From Salinivirgaceae bacterium (GTDB lineage Bacteria > Bacteroidota > Bacteroidia > Bacteroidales > SZUA-534), in NCBI GenBank assembly GCA_017527435.1, contig JAFXQB010000005.1, forward strand, positions 1 through 64,000: 64,000 bases of DNA. Direction: 5' to 3'. A program made the translations under genes and the position numbers. The notes under the pieces are model-generated. The model worked only from the letters and a program-made list of their open reading frames with translations. It did not search any database and was not told where the DNA came from. Below, one piece after another: positions 24,361 to 33,155 of this stretch. The stretch's first letter is position 1; each line of letters starts with the position of its first letter.

Positions 24361-25278
24361 TTAGTGTTTGTTTTTTGTCAACTCCTGAAAAACTTCTTCC
24401 ATCGACTTTTGTTTCACCTGCATTGCCAACACTGCAATATTGTGTTGAACGGCGAAGTTGAAAACGTCCTGTCGTACATCGGTTTCAGAGTCCGACTCCA
24501 AAACGTATGTGCTGGCGCCCGTTTTTTCTACCGCAACAATATTAGTAATTTGTAACAACATTTTTTCATCAACAGGCAAATTAAATTCAACTTCCACCTG
24601 TCGACGGTTGTTGCGGGTGCTGACGCCAATTTGCTCGGCGCTGCCGTTGGCCACAAGAACACCGTGGTCAAGTATGGCCATCTGATGGCAGATTGCCTGG
24701 ACTTCCTGCATGATGTGTGTTGAAAGCAAGATGGTTTTTTCGCGCCCAAGTTCCAGAATCAGGTTGCGGATTTCGACTATCTGGTTTGGGTCGAGACCGG
24801 TTGTGGGTTCGTCCAGAATCAGCACCTGCGGATTGTGAATGATGGCTTGTGCAAGCCCCACACGCTGCTTGTAGCCTTTCGACAGAGCACCGATTTTTTT
24901 CCTGCATTCTGGCGCAAGCCCCGTGCGCTCAATCACTTCGCCAACCACCTTGTCGGTATTTGACAAGTGATAGATGTTTGCAGTATATTGCAGATATTCT
25001 TTAACATACATATCCAGATAAAGCGGATTGTTTTCGGGCAGATAGCCTATTATTTTCTTTATCTGGTTGATGTTTTCTGCCACATCGAGCCCTTCGACCA
25101 GCACGGTACCGCTGGTTGGCGACAACAAGCCGGTGACAATCTTCATCAGCGTTGACTTGCCGGCGCCATTCGGTCCCAAAAAACCCACAACCGTACCACT
25201 GCCCACCGAAAACGACACATTGTCGAGCGCTTTCTGCGTTCCGTAGTATTTTGTCAGGTTTTTAATCTCGATGGACAT
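24361..25278 (-). CDS. gldA: ABC transporter ATP-binding protein, GldA type
   Basis: The ATPase subunit of an ABC exporter linked to gliding motility in flavobacteria (GldAFG). The 305-aa product has Walker A GPNGAGKST, Q-loop YLPENNPLYLDMYVKEYL, signature LSKGYKQRVGLAQA, Walker B VLILDEPTTGLDPNQ and the H-loop LSTHIMQEV. The C-terminal 75 residues are typical of the GldA/Nod-factor-exporter-like subfamily. No gldF or gldG permease gene adjoins it, so the partner is elsewhere, or the protein serves a different ABC-2 exporter. The gene symbol reflects family resemblance, not proof of motility. Confidence 0.8.
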   Translation of the reverse strand: MSIEIKNLTKYYGTQKALDNVSFSVGSGTVVGFLGPNGAGKSTLMKIVTGLLSPTSGTVLVEGLDVAENINQIKKIIGYLPENNPLYLDMYVKEYLQYTANIYHLSNTDKVVGEVIERTGLAPECRKKIGALSKGYKQRVGLAQAIIHNPQVLILDEPTTGLDPNQIVEIRNLILELGREKTILLSTHIMQEVQAICHQMAILDHGVLVANGSAEQIGVSTRNNRRQVEVEFNLPVDEKMLLQITNIVAVEKTGASTYVLESDSETDVRQDVFNFAVQHNIAVLAMQVKQKSMEEVFQELTKNKH

Positions 25279-25304
25279 AACAAGGGTTGATTAATTGATT
25301 AACT

Positions 25305-25377
25305 GAAGGATTGAATGAAAGAATAACTGAAAGATTGAATGTCGGAATATCTTGCTCATTCACGCATTCAATCCTTC
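25305..25377. repeat. 13-bp inverted repeat in the gldA-rpiB spacer
   Basis: GAAGGATTGAATG (25305-25317) is the exact reverse complement of CATTCAATCCTTC (25365-25377). Near-copies (GAAAGATTGAATG at 25330-25342) and ATTCAATCCTTCA motifs lie between. The spacer is built from these simple units and has no open frame. It may fold as a long hairpin; no T tract is adjacent. Confidence 0.6.
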
Positions 25378-25395
25378 AATCCTTCACGCATTTAA

Positions 25396-25830
25396 TCAGT
25401 GTTTCACTGGAATCTTGTCGATGCGGCGCTGGTGGCGTCCGCCTTCAAAGCCTGTGCTCAAGAACGTGTCGACAACCTGCTTTGCCAAATCAACCGAAAT
25501 GAAACGGGCCGGAATGGCGCAGATGTTGGCGTTGTTGTGCTGACGGGCAAGGGCTGCAATCTCTGTGTTCCAGCACAAAGCAGAGCGGATGCCCTGATGC
25601 TTGTTGGCAGTGATGTTGATGCCATTTCCGCTGCCGCAAAGAGTGATTCCCAAATCGAACTTACCCGCTTCAACTGCTTCAGCCAGCGGATGGGCCACAT
25701 CGGGATAGTCCATACTCTCGGGCGAGTTGGTGCCAAAATCGGTCACAGTGTGCCCTTTCGATTTCAAATATTCGACCAGAATCTGCTTTGTCTCAAAGCC
25801 TGCGTGGTCACTTCCTATTGCTAAATTCAT
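25396..25830 (-). CDS. rpiB: Ribose-5-phosphate isomerase B
   Basis: Interconverts ribose-5-phosphate and ribulose-5-phosphate in the pentose phosphate pathway. The 144-aa RpiB/LacAB-family protein has the N-terminal GSDHAGFETK motif, GTNSPESMDYPDVA, the catalytic cysteine in TLCGSGNGINITANK, and the C-terminal FISVDLAKQVVDTFLSTGFEGGRHQRRIDKI. I take the ATG at 25828-25830; an upstream TTG at 25836 is less likely. It lies 118 bases upstream of gldA, across the repeat-rich spacer. Confidence 0.96.
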   Translation of the reverse strand: MNLAIGSDHAGFETKQILVEYLKSKGHTVTDFGTNSPESMDYPDVAHPLAEAVEAGKFDLGITLCGSGNGINITANKHQGIRSALCWNTEIAALARQHNNANICAIPARFISVDLAKQVVDTFLSTGFEGGRHQRRIDKIPVKH

Positions 25831-26127
25831 AATCAAAAATGTTTTTCTATTCCGCTGCCAAAAATATCAAACCATTATTATATGGCAAAGAAAAACCTAC
25901 AATCGCACCCATCATATTTTGCACACTTTTCAACGTTAGCTGCAGAAACATTGACCAGTCAATAAGACGCTCTGTTCTAAACTGTTCATGAAGAAAGCAC
26001 ATCAACGACGCGGAACGGCCTTGTGGCAACAATTATCGGCAATTTCAAAAAAATAGATGGGTCCCCGTTTCAGTTTGATTTTTTTTGTATTTTGCCGACC
26101 GTTTTTCATGGCTTCTTTTGAGGCTTC

Positions 26128-26217
26128 GGAGAAATGGCCGAGTGGTCGAAGGCGCACGCCTGGAAAGTGTGTATACCATGTGAAATGGTATCGTGGGTTC
26201 GAATCCCCCTTTCTCCG
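26128..26217 (+). tRNA. tRNA-Ser (anticodon GGA)
   Basis: A 90-nt cloverleaf: acceptor GGAGAAA (26128-26134) pairs with TTTCTCC (26210-26216), discriminator G26217. The D arm is ATGGCCGAGTGGTCGAAGGC, the anticodon stem CACGC/GTGTG carries loop CTGGAAA with anticodon GGA, and a long class II variable arm (TATACCATGTGAAATGGTA) precedes the T arm GGGTTCGAATCCC. The CCA end is not encoded. The long variable arm and the GGA anticodon identify serine. Confidence 0.97.
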
Positions 26218-26288
26218 CAAATAGAGATGATTTATTAACATTAATTATTAATAAGTAAACAAAACCGTAATAACAAAAAAGAAAGATT

Positions 26289-27089
26289 ATGAAAAGGTTA
26301 TTCACATTGTTAGTTGTGACTATGATGCTGGGAGTGGCATCAATCAATTGCGTTAAAGCGCAAGACCAAGACACAGTTGCAGCAACCGACACCACAGCGG
26401 TTGTTGACCAAGCAGCAGCTGAAGAAGTTGCTGAAGATGCCATTGAGGGCACGAGTGCTCACCAGGCCATCAAACAGAAATTCATCGAAGGTGGTGTAGG
26501 CTTTATGTCAGCCGTTATCCTTTGCTTGATTCTCGGTTTGGCCATTTGCGTTGAGCGTATTCTGTTCCTTAACCTGTCATCGACCAACACCAAGAAGCTG
26601 TTGGCAAAAATTGAGGCCGCTCTTAACGAGCAAGGCGTAGAGGCTGCCAAAGAGGTTTGCCGCAACAGCCGTGGTCCGGTTGCAAGCATCTTCTATCAGG
26701 GTCTCGACCGCTACGACGCTGGTCTTGACATGGTTGAGAAAGCCGTTATCTCTTACGGCGGCGTTCAAACCGGCTTGTTGGAGAAAAACCTGTCGTGGAT
26801 TGCATTGTTCATCGCCCTGGCCCCGATGTTGGGATTCTTGGGAACAGTTATTGGTATGGTGCAGGCCTTCGACTCAATCAAGGTTGCAGGTGACATCAGC
26901 CCGGCATTGGTTGCAGGTGGTATTTCTGTCGCACTTATCACAACAATGGCTGGTCTTATCGTAGCTATGATTCTTCAAGTGTTCTATAACTACTTCGTAT
27001 CAAAAATCGACAGCATTGTCAACGATATGGAAGACGCATCTATCACTCTGACTGATATGCTTTATAAGTACAACTTGAAAAACAAATAA
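26289..27089 (+). CDS. exbB: MotA/TolQ/ExbB-type proton channel protein
   Basis: The channel subunit that uses the proton gradient to power TonB- or Tol-type work across the envelope. The 266-aa product has a cleavable or anchoring N-terminal segment, an acidic linker, and three membrane helices: about residues 75-95 (FMSAVILCLILGLAICVERILF), 165-190 (IALFIALAPMLGFLGTVIGMVQAF) and 205-235. The conserved GLLEKNLSWIALFIALAPMLGFLGTV and GDISPALVAGGISVALITTMAGL motifs fit ExbB/TolQ. It starts a plus-strand series with an extra membrane gene and two exbD genes, 71 bases after tRNA-Ser. Confidence 0.92.
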   Translation: MKRLFTLLVVTMMLGVASINCVKAQDQDTVAATDTTAVVDQAAAEEVAEDAIEGTSAHQAIKQKFIEGGVGFMSAVILCLILGLAICVERILFLNLSSTNTKKLLAKIEAALNEQGVEAAKEVCRNSRGPVASIFYQGLDRYDAGLDMVEKAVISYGGVQTGLLEKNLSWIALFIALAPMLGFLGTVIGMVQAFDSIKVAGDISPALVAGGISVALITTMAGLIVAMILQVFYNYFVSKIDSIVNDMEDASITLTDMLYKYNLKNK

Positions 27090-27092
27090 AAA

Positions 27093-27512
27093 ATGAAATC
27101 AGTAACATCTAAAATAATCGCCATTGTCTTCGGCATTATGCTGGCAGTGAGCGCAGTTTCGGGTATCACCACGTTTGCGACGGGTGAGTACATCGACTGG
27201 CTGCTGATATGGACATACATTCTTGTATTCGGCGCATTCTTTGTTATCATTGTGATGTCGCTGATTGGAATGCTCTCGTCGAAGAAAAGCGCTCTCACAC
27301 TTCTGGGTGTGCTTGCTTTGGCTGCAGTGATCATTTTCGGCGCCCACGCTTTTGCTTCAGACACACTTCCGACATTCTTCGGAATTGAGTCTTACAATCT
27401 GACACTTTCTGTTGCAAAATGGGTTGATACATCATTATATGTAACTTATTTATTGTTCGGCACAGCAATTTTAGGATTGGGTATTACCGCTGTCCGCTCT
27501 GCAGCCGAATAA
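27093..27512 (+). CDS. Small multi-pass membrane protein between exbB and exbD
   Basis: A 139-aa protein with four predicted membrane helices (about residues 5-25, 33-55, 66-86 and 110-135) and little else. I do not recognise a family. It begins 4 bases after exbB and is followed 20 bases later by the first exbD, so it belongs to the same transcript. A role as an accessory subunit of the ExbB/ExbD complex is inferred from position only. Similar small membrane proteins in this slot are known to me in Bacteroidales without a described function. Confidence 0.7.
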   Translation: MKSVTSKIIAIVFGIMLAVSAVSGITTFATGEYIDWLLIWTYILVFGAFFVIIVMSLIGMLSSKKSALTLLGVLALAAVIIFGAHAFASDTLPTFFGIESYNLTLSVAKWVDTSLYVTYLLFGTAILGLGITAVRSAAE

Positions 27513-27532
27513 GGGTAATTTAAAAGAAAATT

Positions 27533-28111
27533 ATGGCACGTAAAACACCAGATATTCCTTCTGCTTCGTTGGCCGACACAGCGTTCATGATGCTGATATT
27601 CTTCCTTGTATCAACAACCATGGACACCGACGCAGGCATATCGCGTATGCTTCCGCCACCGGTTCCAAAAGAGGAAATCAACGATGACCAGAAGATTAAG
27701 GAAAGAAACGTACTTGTTGTTCTTGTCAACAAGAACGACCAGTTGATGGTTGAAGGCGAGCCGCTGCACATCAGCGAGCTGAAGAAGAAAGCTAAAGAGT
27801 TCATTGAGAACCCTGCCGACGATCCGAATCTTCCGGAAAAGAACATCAAAGAGATTCCGTTCTTTGGCAACTATCCGGTTTCGAAGCAGGTTATCTCACT
27901 TCAGAACGACAAAGGAACATCTTACGGATTGTATGTTCAGGTTCAGGACGAACTGGCCGCAGCCTACAACGAGTTGAGAAACGAGTTGTCACAGAAGAAG
28001 TGGGGCAAACGCTACGACGACCTGGATAAGGAACAGCAGGACGCCATCAAGAAAATCTATCCGCAGAGTATTTCTGAGGCTGAACCTAAAAACTATGGAG
28101 GGAAAAAATAA
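27533..28111 (+). CDS. exbD: ExbD/TolR-type biopolymer transport protein (first copy)
   Basis: A 192-aa ExbD/TolR protein. A short N-terminus with the conserved IPSASLADTAFMMLIFFLVSTTMD (membrane helix with the Asp that carries protons) is followed by a periplasmic domain starting PPPVPKEEINDDQKIKERNVLVVLVNKNDQLMV. The C-terminal half is longer and more charged than in E. coli ExbD, as in many Bacteroidota copies. Its stop codon shares a base with the start of the second copy (TAATG), so they are translated together and may form a hetero-oligomer. Confidence 0.92.
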   Translation: MARKTPDIPSASLADTAFMMLIFFLVSTTMDTDAGISRMLPPPVPKEEINDDQKIKERNVLVVLVNKNDQLMVEGEPLHISELKKKAKEFIENPADDPNLPEKNIKEIPFFGNYPVSKQVISLQNDKGTSYGLYVQVQDELAAAYNELRNELSQKKWGKRYDDLDKEQQDAIKKIYPQSISEAEPKNYGGKK

Positions 28112-28584
28112 TGGGAAAATTTAGAGACGGCGGCAAAAAAGAAGTGCCCGCAATTTCGACATCTTCACTTCCTGACGTGGTTTACATGTTGCTGTTCTTC
28201 TTTATGGTGTCAACCACAATGAAGGAAGTCGACTTGAAAGTCAATATGAATGTTCCGTCGGCCAGCGAAATCAAGAAACTTGAGAAAAAATCGTTGGTTA
28301 GCTACATTTACATTGGCAAGCCGAAGGATAAATTCACTAAAGCGTATGGCACCGAGCCGCGTATCCAGTTGAACGACCAGTTCGCCGATGTCAAAGACAT
28401 TGCCGACTATATTGAGTCAGAGCGTCAGCAGAAGGACGAAAAAGAAATTCCGCTGATGACAACATCGCTCAAGGTTGACGAGGCCACGAAAATGGGTATT
28501 GTTACTGACGTGAAGCAGGAACTGAGAAAGGTTAGTGCATTGAAAATCAACTACTCTACTAAAAAAAGTATTAGGCGCTACTAA
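28111..28584 (+). CDS. exbD: ExbD/TolR-type biopolymer transport protein (second copy)
   Basis: A 157-aa second ExbD-like protein: STSSLPDVVYMLLFFFMVSTTMKEVDLKV carries the membrane helix with the conserved Asp, followed by a periplasmic domain (YIYIGKPKD, then EIPLMTTSLKVDEATKMGIVTDVKQELRKV). It is clearly related to, but divergent from, the preceding copy. Paired exbD genes behind one exbB are common in Bacteroidota. A terminator follows at 28604. Confidence 0.92.
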   Translation: MGKFRDGGKKEVPAISTSSLPDVVYMLLFFFMVSTTMKEVDLKVNMNVPSASEIKKLEKKSLVSYIYIGKPKDKFTKAYGTEPRIQLNDQFADVKDIADYIESERQQKDEKEIPLMTTSLKVDEATKMGIVTDVKQELRKVSALKINYSTKKSIRRY

Positions 28585-28603
28585 TTCGCAAACTGATAAT
28601 TTC

Positions 28604-28637
28604 AAAGGATGGCTGCCTATGGCGACCATCCTTTTTT
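28604..28637 (+). terminator. Terminator after the exb operon
   Basis: AAAGGATGG (28604-28612) pairs with CCATCCTTT (28626-28634), with an inner GCC/GGC pairing, followed by six T residues. It lies 20 bases after the second exbD and 11 bases before the next gene. Confidence 0.85.
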
Positions 28638-28648
28638 AATTTTAAACC

Positions 28649-29137
28649 ATGACAAAAACCCGACTCACAATAATCTGTCTGCTTACAGTTCTGCTGCAGA
28701 GCTGCGGTAACATTATGCCGCCAGAGTTTGCCGGAATCAACGCCATTGATGTTACAGAAATCAGGCTAAGCCAGATTACCGTGCGTGTCAACGTCACGGT
28801 TTACAACCCTAACCGGCACAAGATTACTGTTAAAAATGCCGACATTGATGTTGCAATGCGCGACATTCGGGCCGGAAAACTCTTGATTGGCGAACCTATA
28901 ACAATGGCTGCGCGAAGCCATGCCAATTGCGACTTCACACTCAAACTAAGCACCATTGAGACTTTTAGGGCCGGCATTTCTGCTGCAGACGAACTGTTCG
29001 CGAAAAACGGTGAGATAAAATTCTCTGGTACTGCTGAAGGTGAATACGGCATCTTCAAGCGGAAACTCGATATCGACACTACCGTCAAGATTGGTGACAT
29101 AGTGTCCGGCACAAAACCGCAGCAGCACGATTTATAG
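28649..29137 (+). CDS. LEA-type 2-like lipoprotein
   Basis: A 162-aa lipoprotein (signal LTIICLLTVLLQSC, acylated Cys near residue 19) followed by a single beta-sandwich resembling the WHy/LEA_2 domain: LSQITVRVNVTVYNPNRHKITVKNADIDV is the typical opening. Family members in bacteria are envelope proteins of unclear function. It has its own start after the exb terminator and its product is probably anchored to the outer or inner membrane. The LEA_2 match is by eye. Confidence 0.7.
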   Translation: MTKTRLTIICLLTVLLQSCGNIMPPEFAGINAIDVTEIRLSQITVRVNVTVYNPNRHKITVKNADIDVAMRDIRAGKLLIGEPITMAARSHANCDFTLKLSTIETFRAGISAADELFAKNGEIKFSGTAEGEYGIFKRKLDIDTTVKIGDIVSGTKPQQHDL

Positions 29138-29200
29138 CTTGCGACTGCTGTTGGATTTCTCGAAAAAATCGATTTAAATTGCAACCGAAACAAAAAGGTC

Positions 29201-30037
29201 ATGGGTAAGTACATTTTAGTCCCGGTTGATTTTTCGCCAAGTTCCATCAATGCGATGGAACATGCGGTACTTTATGCCAATGCAATAGAGTGCGACATAA
29301 GAATGATACACGTAAAGCGCCGCAACGCCGACTACGACCCCGCCATCAATTTTAACGATTACGATGAAGTGCTGAAATCATCTGTCATCAATAATTTCAA
29401 GCGTATTATTGCCCACTTCAAAAGCAAAATGAAGGGCCGAATTGATTACTGCGTGCGTGATGGACGGGTGTTTACCGAAGTGTGCAACCAAGCTAAATAT
29501 GGCGACGCATTGATGATTATCAGCGGAACCAATGGTGTTTCCGGGTTCAAAGAACGATGGGAAGGCAGCAACGCTTTCCGCATTGTGAGCCACGCAACTT
29601 GTCCCGTCATAACCATCAAATATAATTTTGTCCCCCAAAGCCCGCGACGCATTGTTGTTCCTATCGACAATACCGCCCGCACCCGGCTCAAAATCCCTAT
29701 TGTGGCCAAAATAGCCAAATGCTTTGATGCGGAAATGATGCTGATTGACATTCGAAACGACAATAAACTATCAACTCAAAAGAAGATGGAAGATGCCATG
29801 AAAGCCGTAACGGTTTATTTGGACCGCCACAATGTCAGATATTGCAAAGACAACCTGCGGGTTAAAAAGAAAAAAACTGCAACGGCTGTTATCGATTACG
29901 CATTGGAAAACGATGCCGACCTGATTGCTGCCACAAGTGAGCGTCTCGACAACAACTGGCAACTATTCTCGGTTTCAAACCCGCAGAAACTGGTCAATCA
30001 CTCACCAATCCCGGTTATCACTATAAAGGTGGCTTGA
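29201..30037 (+). CDS. Universal stress protein with two tandem Usp domains
   Basis: A 278-aa cytoplasmic protein made of two UspA-like domains. The first (residues 1-140) starts GKYILVPVDFSPSSINAMEHAVLYAN and contains GDALMIISGTNGVSGFKERWEGSNAFRIVSHATCPVITI. The second (about 150-278) starts RRIVVPIDNTARTRLKIPIVAKIAK and ends NPQKLVNHSPIPVITIKV. The G-2x-G-9x-G(S/T) ATP-binding motif is only partly kept. The partner or signal is not indicated by the neighbourhood. Confidence 0.9.
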   Translation: MGKYILVPVDFSPSSINAMEHAVLYANAIECDIRMIHVKRRNADYDPAINFNDYDEVLKSSVINNFKRIIAHFKSKMKGRIDYCVRDGRVFTEVCNQAKYGDALMIISGTNGVSGFKERWEGSNAFRIVSHATCPVITIKYNFVPQSPRRIVVPIDNTARTRLKIPIVAKIAKCFDAEMMLIDIRNDNKLSTQKKMEDAMKAVTVYLDRHNVRYCKDNLRVKKKKTATAVIDYALENDADLIAATSERLDNNWQLFSVSNPQKLVNHSPIPVITIKVA

Positions 30038-30071
30038 CAGGCGAATACGGGTAAATTTGGCGCACCAATTA

Positions 30072-31961
30072 CTATTTTCCTTCAATCATTTTCAGCAACT
30101 CTTGCGGCGCCACAGCTTCGTCAACACCGCGTTTAACAAGCGTTTTGCCCTTGTATAGGTTAACCTTACCAGGACCAGCGCCCACGTAACCATAGTCAGC
30201 ATCGGCCATCTCGCCAGGGCCGTTCACAATGCAGCCCATAACGGCAATTTTCAGGCCAGTCAGGTGCGCCGTGGCTTTCTTCACTTCGGCTAGGCCTTTT
30301 TCAATGTCGTACAGAGTGCGGCCGCACGACGGGCACGAGATGTACTCGGTGCGGGTATAGCGGGCGCGTGCCGACTGCAGAATGGTGAACGCCGTCTCGC
30401 TAACAAGGCTCACTTTGGTTGGCGCGAAATTGGTCATCCACAAGCCATTAGCCAATCCGTCGATAAAGAATATACCATTGTCGGCGGCGGCTTTCAGTTG
30501 GAATTTTGCCGTGTCAGGTTCCTTGTAGATGCTGCTCACTACCGCCGGCTGGTTTACACCGTTGGCAATCAGTGTGTTGAATATTGCGCGTTGCTCGGCG
30601 GCTTGGTTCACGCACATTGAGCAGACAATGAGCACAACGGTCGGGTCGGATTTCAGCACAGCCATTGCTTCGGGCGTCAGTGTGCCGAGACTCACCATCA
30701 CCCAGTTGCGCTTGTCCGACTTGTATTTGGCTGTCAAATAAGTATTTAATCCGTAGAGCGGCTCATAATTGCTGTCTTTTATCCAAACTTTGTAATCGAT
30801 TAATAGCGAAATATTTTTAGTCTTGAAATCGGGCAAATCGATTTCGGGCGCGCCAAAATACAGAACATCAGGCGATTGCTTGCCGCCAGTGATGGTCATT
30901 GTGTTCAGGTCGAAAGTGATGTCGAGCGATTGCAAGGTTTCCATCGAAAGGTCGGGCAAATCGCAGATTACCAGAGGTTTCTTGTTGTCGAACGACGGAT
31001 TTAGGCTTGTGTCGCGCCGGCTGAAACTGAACGGATTCAGCACCACCGGTTCGTTGTATTTGATTTTCACGTTCTTGTCGCTACTTGCGAAGTAGTCGGC
31101 AAGCATCCGTGCGGGTGCGATTTCGGCGGCAGGGCTGCCAGTGAGCGACACGCGGATGGTATCGCCAATGCCGTCGGCAAGCAGCGTGCCAATGCCCACA
31201 GCCGATTTGATTATACCGTCGGTGCCTGTTCCTGCTTCGGTCACGCCCAAATGGATTGGAAAACTCATCTTTTCAGCGGCCATCTGCTTGACAAGCAACC
31301 GGTAAGCCTGCACCATAACCACTGTGTTGCTTGATTTGAGCGAAACAGCAACATTCTGAAAATCATATTTTTGGCAGACGCGCAGGAATTCCATCGTTGC
31401 TTCAACCATTCCGGCCGGGGTATCGCCGTAGCGCGACATTATGCGGTCCGACAGCGAGCCGTGGTTAGTGCCGATACGCAGTGCGGTGCCGTGTTCCTTG
31501 CAGATATTCAGCAGCTTAAGCAGCCGTGCATCAAGTTTCTCAAGTTCGGCCTGGTATTCTTCGTCGGTAAATTCAAGCGTGGTGAAAGTGGCGCGTTTCT
31601 CAAGATAGTTGCCAGGGTTAATGCGCACTTTGTCAACAAATTGCGCGGCAATATCGGCCAGTTGTGCGTTGAAGTGCACATCGGCAACAATGGGCTTGAC
31701 GTAGCCTTTCGCAACAAGTTCGTTTTTAATGTCGCGCAGGGCGTAGGCGTCGCGCTCGTCGATGGCGGAGAAGCGCACCAATTCGGCGCCCGCATCGAAA
31801 ATCTCAATCGCCTGTCGCACAGACGCTTCCACATCGTGCGTTGGGGTGTTGGCCATCGACTGCACACGGACGGGATTAGTGCCGCCCATTTGAAGGTTGC
31901 CTATTGTAATTTCGTGAGTTTCAAAACGTTTGTCGGTAAACGACAGGTTGACAAGGTCCAT
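30072..31961 (-). CDS. ispG: 4-Hydroxy-3-methylbut-2-enyl diphosphate synthase (long form)
   Basis: Catalyses the 4Fe-4S-dependent penultimate step of the MEP isoprenoid pathway. The 629-aa protein is the long type known from Bacteroidota, Chlamydiae and plants, in which an insertion lies between the TIM-barrel domain (MGGTNPVRVQSMANTPTHDVEASVRQ at the start) and the C-terminal iron-sulfur domain. Cluster ligands are the two cysteines of CPSCGRTLYDIEKG and the cysteine of AVMGCIVNGPGEM, with the family's GPGE motif. It is a single-gene unit, with ribE upstream on the same strand. Confidence 0.96.
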   Translation of the reverse strand: MDLVNLSFTDKRFETHEITIGNLQMGGTNPVRVQSMANTPTHDVEASVRQAIEIFDAGAELVRFSAIDERDAYALRDIKNELVAKGYVKPIVADVHFNAQLADIAAQFVDKVRINPGNYLEKRATFTTLEFTDEEYQAELEKLDARLLKLLNICKEHGTALRIGTNHGSLSDRIMSRYGDTPAGMVEATMEFLRVCQKYDFQNVAVSLKSSNTVVMVQAYRLLVKQMAAEKMSFPIHLGVTEAGTGTDGIIKSAVGIGTLLADGIGDTIRVSLTGSPAAEIAPARMLADYFASSDKNVKIKYNEPVVLNPFSFSRRDTSLNPSFDNKKPLVICDLPDLSMETLQSLDITFDLNTMTITGGKQSPDVLYFGAPEIDLPDFKTKNISLLIDYKVWIKDSNYEPLYGLNTYLTAKYKSDKRNWVMVSLGTLTPEAMAVLKSDPTVVLIVCSMCVNQAAEQRAIFNTLIANGVNQPAVVSSIYKEPDTAKFQLKAAADNGIFFIDGLANGLWMTNFAPTKVSLVSETAFTILQSARARYTRTEYISCPSCGRTLYDIEKGLAEVKKATAHLTGLKIAVMGCIVNGPGEMADADYGYVGAGPGKVNLYKGKTLVKRGVDEAVAPQELLKMIEGK

Positions 31962-31982
31962 TGTTGAGTTGTTTAATCGTTG

Positions 31983-32000
31983 TCCCGATAGCTATCGGGA
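31983..32000. repeat. 18-bp perfect palindrome
   Basis: TCCCGATAGCTATCGGGA is its own reverse complement. It lies between ribE and ispG, flanked by near-identical TTGTTTAATCG stretches (about 31967 and 32008). It has no open frame and no T tract. It could be a protein-binding site or a dispersed intergenic element. Confidence 0.7.
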
Positions 32001-32067
32001 TGTGTATTGTTTAATCGGTTGTGGTCGGCTGCACGTGTTGCGTAGAGACGCTGCGCGCCAGTCTATA

Positions 32068-32676
32068 CTATTCTTCGGACAGTTTCGTAATCTGCGCAAT
32101 GTACTTTCCTATAATGTCGAATTCCAGATTGACAATGGTTCCTTCCTTGATTGTGTGGAAGTTAGTATTGTCAAAAGTGTATGGAATTATGCAGACTTGG
32201 AACGAGTTGCGCGTTGGGCGGCAGACGGTCAGGCTTACGCCATTGACGGTTACAGAGCCCTTATCCACAGTAAGATAGCCGCGTTTGGCCATCTCTTTGT
32301 CGAAATCGTATTCGAAGGTGAAAACGTGGCTTCCTTCGGCGTCTTCAACTTTTGTGCAGCGTGCCGTTTTGTCGACGTGGCCCTGCACAATGTGGCCGTC
32401 AAGGCGGCCGTTCATCAGCATCGAGCGCTCAACATTCACCTTGTCGCCCACCTTCAGCAGTCCCAGATTCGAGCAGTCGAGCGTCTCTTTCATCGCAGTT
32501 ACGGTGTAGGTTCCATCCTTAATGCGAACCACCGTCAGGCAGACACCGTTGTGCGCCACGCTCTGGTCGATTTTCAACTCGTTGACAAACGAGCATTTCA
32601 GCGTGAAATGCAGATTTTCCTGGTCTTTCTCAATGCCGACAACTTCGGCAAACTCTTCAACAATTCCTGAAAACAT
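32068..32676 (-). CDS. ribE: Riboflavin synthase, alpha chain
   Basis: Dismutates two 6,7-dimethyl-8-ribityllumazine molecules to riboflavin. The 202-aa product has the two homologous lumazine-binding halves. The first begins MFSGIVEEFAEV and contains VAHNGVCLTVVRI, and the second contains VQGHVD and KGSVTVNGVSLTVCRPTRNSFQVCIIPYT. I take the ATG at 32674-32676, giving the standard MFSGIVE start; the frame to 32715 is an extension. Other rib genes are not in the window. Confidence 0.96.
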   Translation of the reverse strand: MFSGIVEEFAEVVGIEKDQENLHFTLKCSFVNELKIDQSVAHNGVCLTVVRIKDGTYTVTAMKETLDCSNLGLLKVGDKVNVERSMLMNGRLDGHIVQGHVDKTARCTKVEDAEGSHVFTFEYDFDKEMAKRGYLTVDKGSVTVNGVSLTVCRPTRNSFQVCIIPYTFDNTNFHTIKEGTIVNLEFDIIGKYIAQITKLSEE

Positions 32677-32807
32677 AGTTCGATGTTTAATACCAATAAA
32701 AAATTTACACGCCAACCAATGCTGTTAACCAACTGATTGGCAATAAGATTAACGTTGTGCGGAACTTGCAATCCCGGCAACGGAAATAATGGCGCAATTT
32801 ATTAAAA

Positions 32808-33053
32808 TTAGGCTTGCGGGCGAAGAGTGTCGCTAATTTGGTTGACACCTTTCTGTCCGGTTGAACTCATCTCGTTTCCGCGATAAATCAAACCGTCTTT
32901 TATTATACCGATGATGGCCCACGACATCAGCAGACACCACGGCAGAGGGTCGGTGCGGCCGACTTCAACATAGCAATTCACAACACCGACAATGCTGCCA
33001 ATCAAGGCCATAACATCCAGAATGACCATCATAATAAAAATGCCTTTCATCAT
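32808..33053 (-). CDS. Small membrane protein of unknown function
   Basis: An 81-aa protein with two predicted helices (about residues 5-28, IFIMMVILDVMALIGSIVGVV, and 37-53, LPWCLLMSWAIIGIIKDGLI) and a polar C-terminus. Start is the ATG at 33051-33053, or the adjacent ATG at 33050. I do not recognise it. It stands alone between ribE and the amidohydrolase, on the same strand. Confidence 0.55.
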   Translation of the reverse strand: MMKGIFIMMVILDVMALIGSIVGVVNCYVEVGRTDPLPWCLLMSWAIIGIIKDGLIYRGNEMSSTGQKGVNQISDTLRPQA

Positions 33054-33155
33054 CTCATTAATTCTTTTTGGGTTATTACTCTACAAATATAATTATTATG
33101 AATGAAAACTCTCATAAATCTGACAATCAATAATATTGACTTAAAAAACGTTCTT

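Noticed and set aside
25279..25395. Repeats in the gldA-rpiB spacer as a possible CRISPR array
   Set aside because: Units are short, uneven and mixed in orientation, with no regular spacers and no cas genes.
26128..26288. tRNA-Ser as an attachment site for an integrated element
   Set aside because: No integrase gene, no duplicated tRNA 3' end nearby and ordinary core genes follow.
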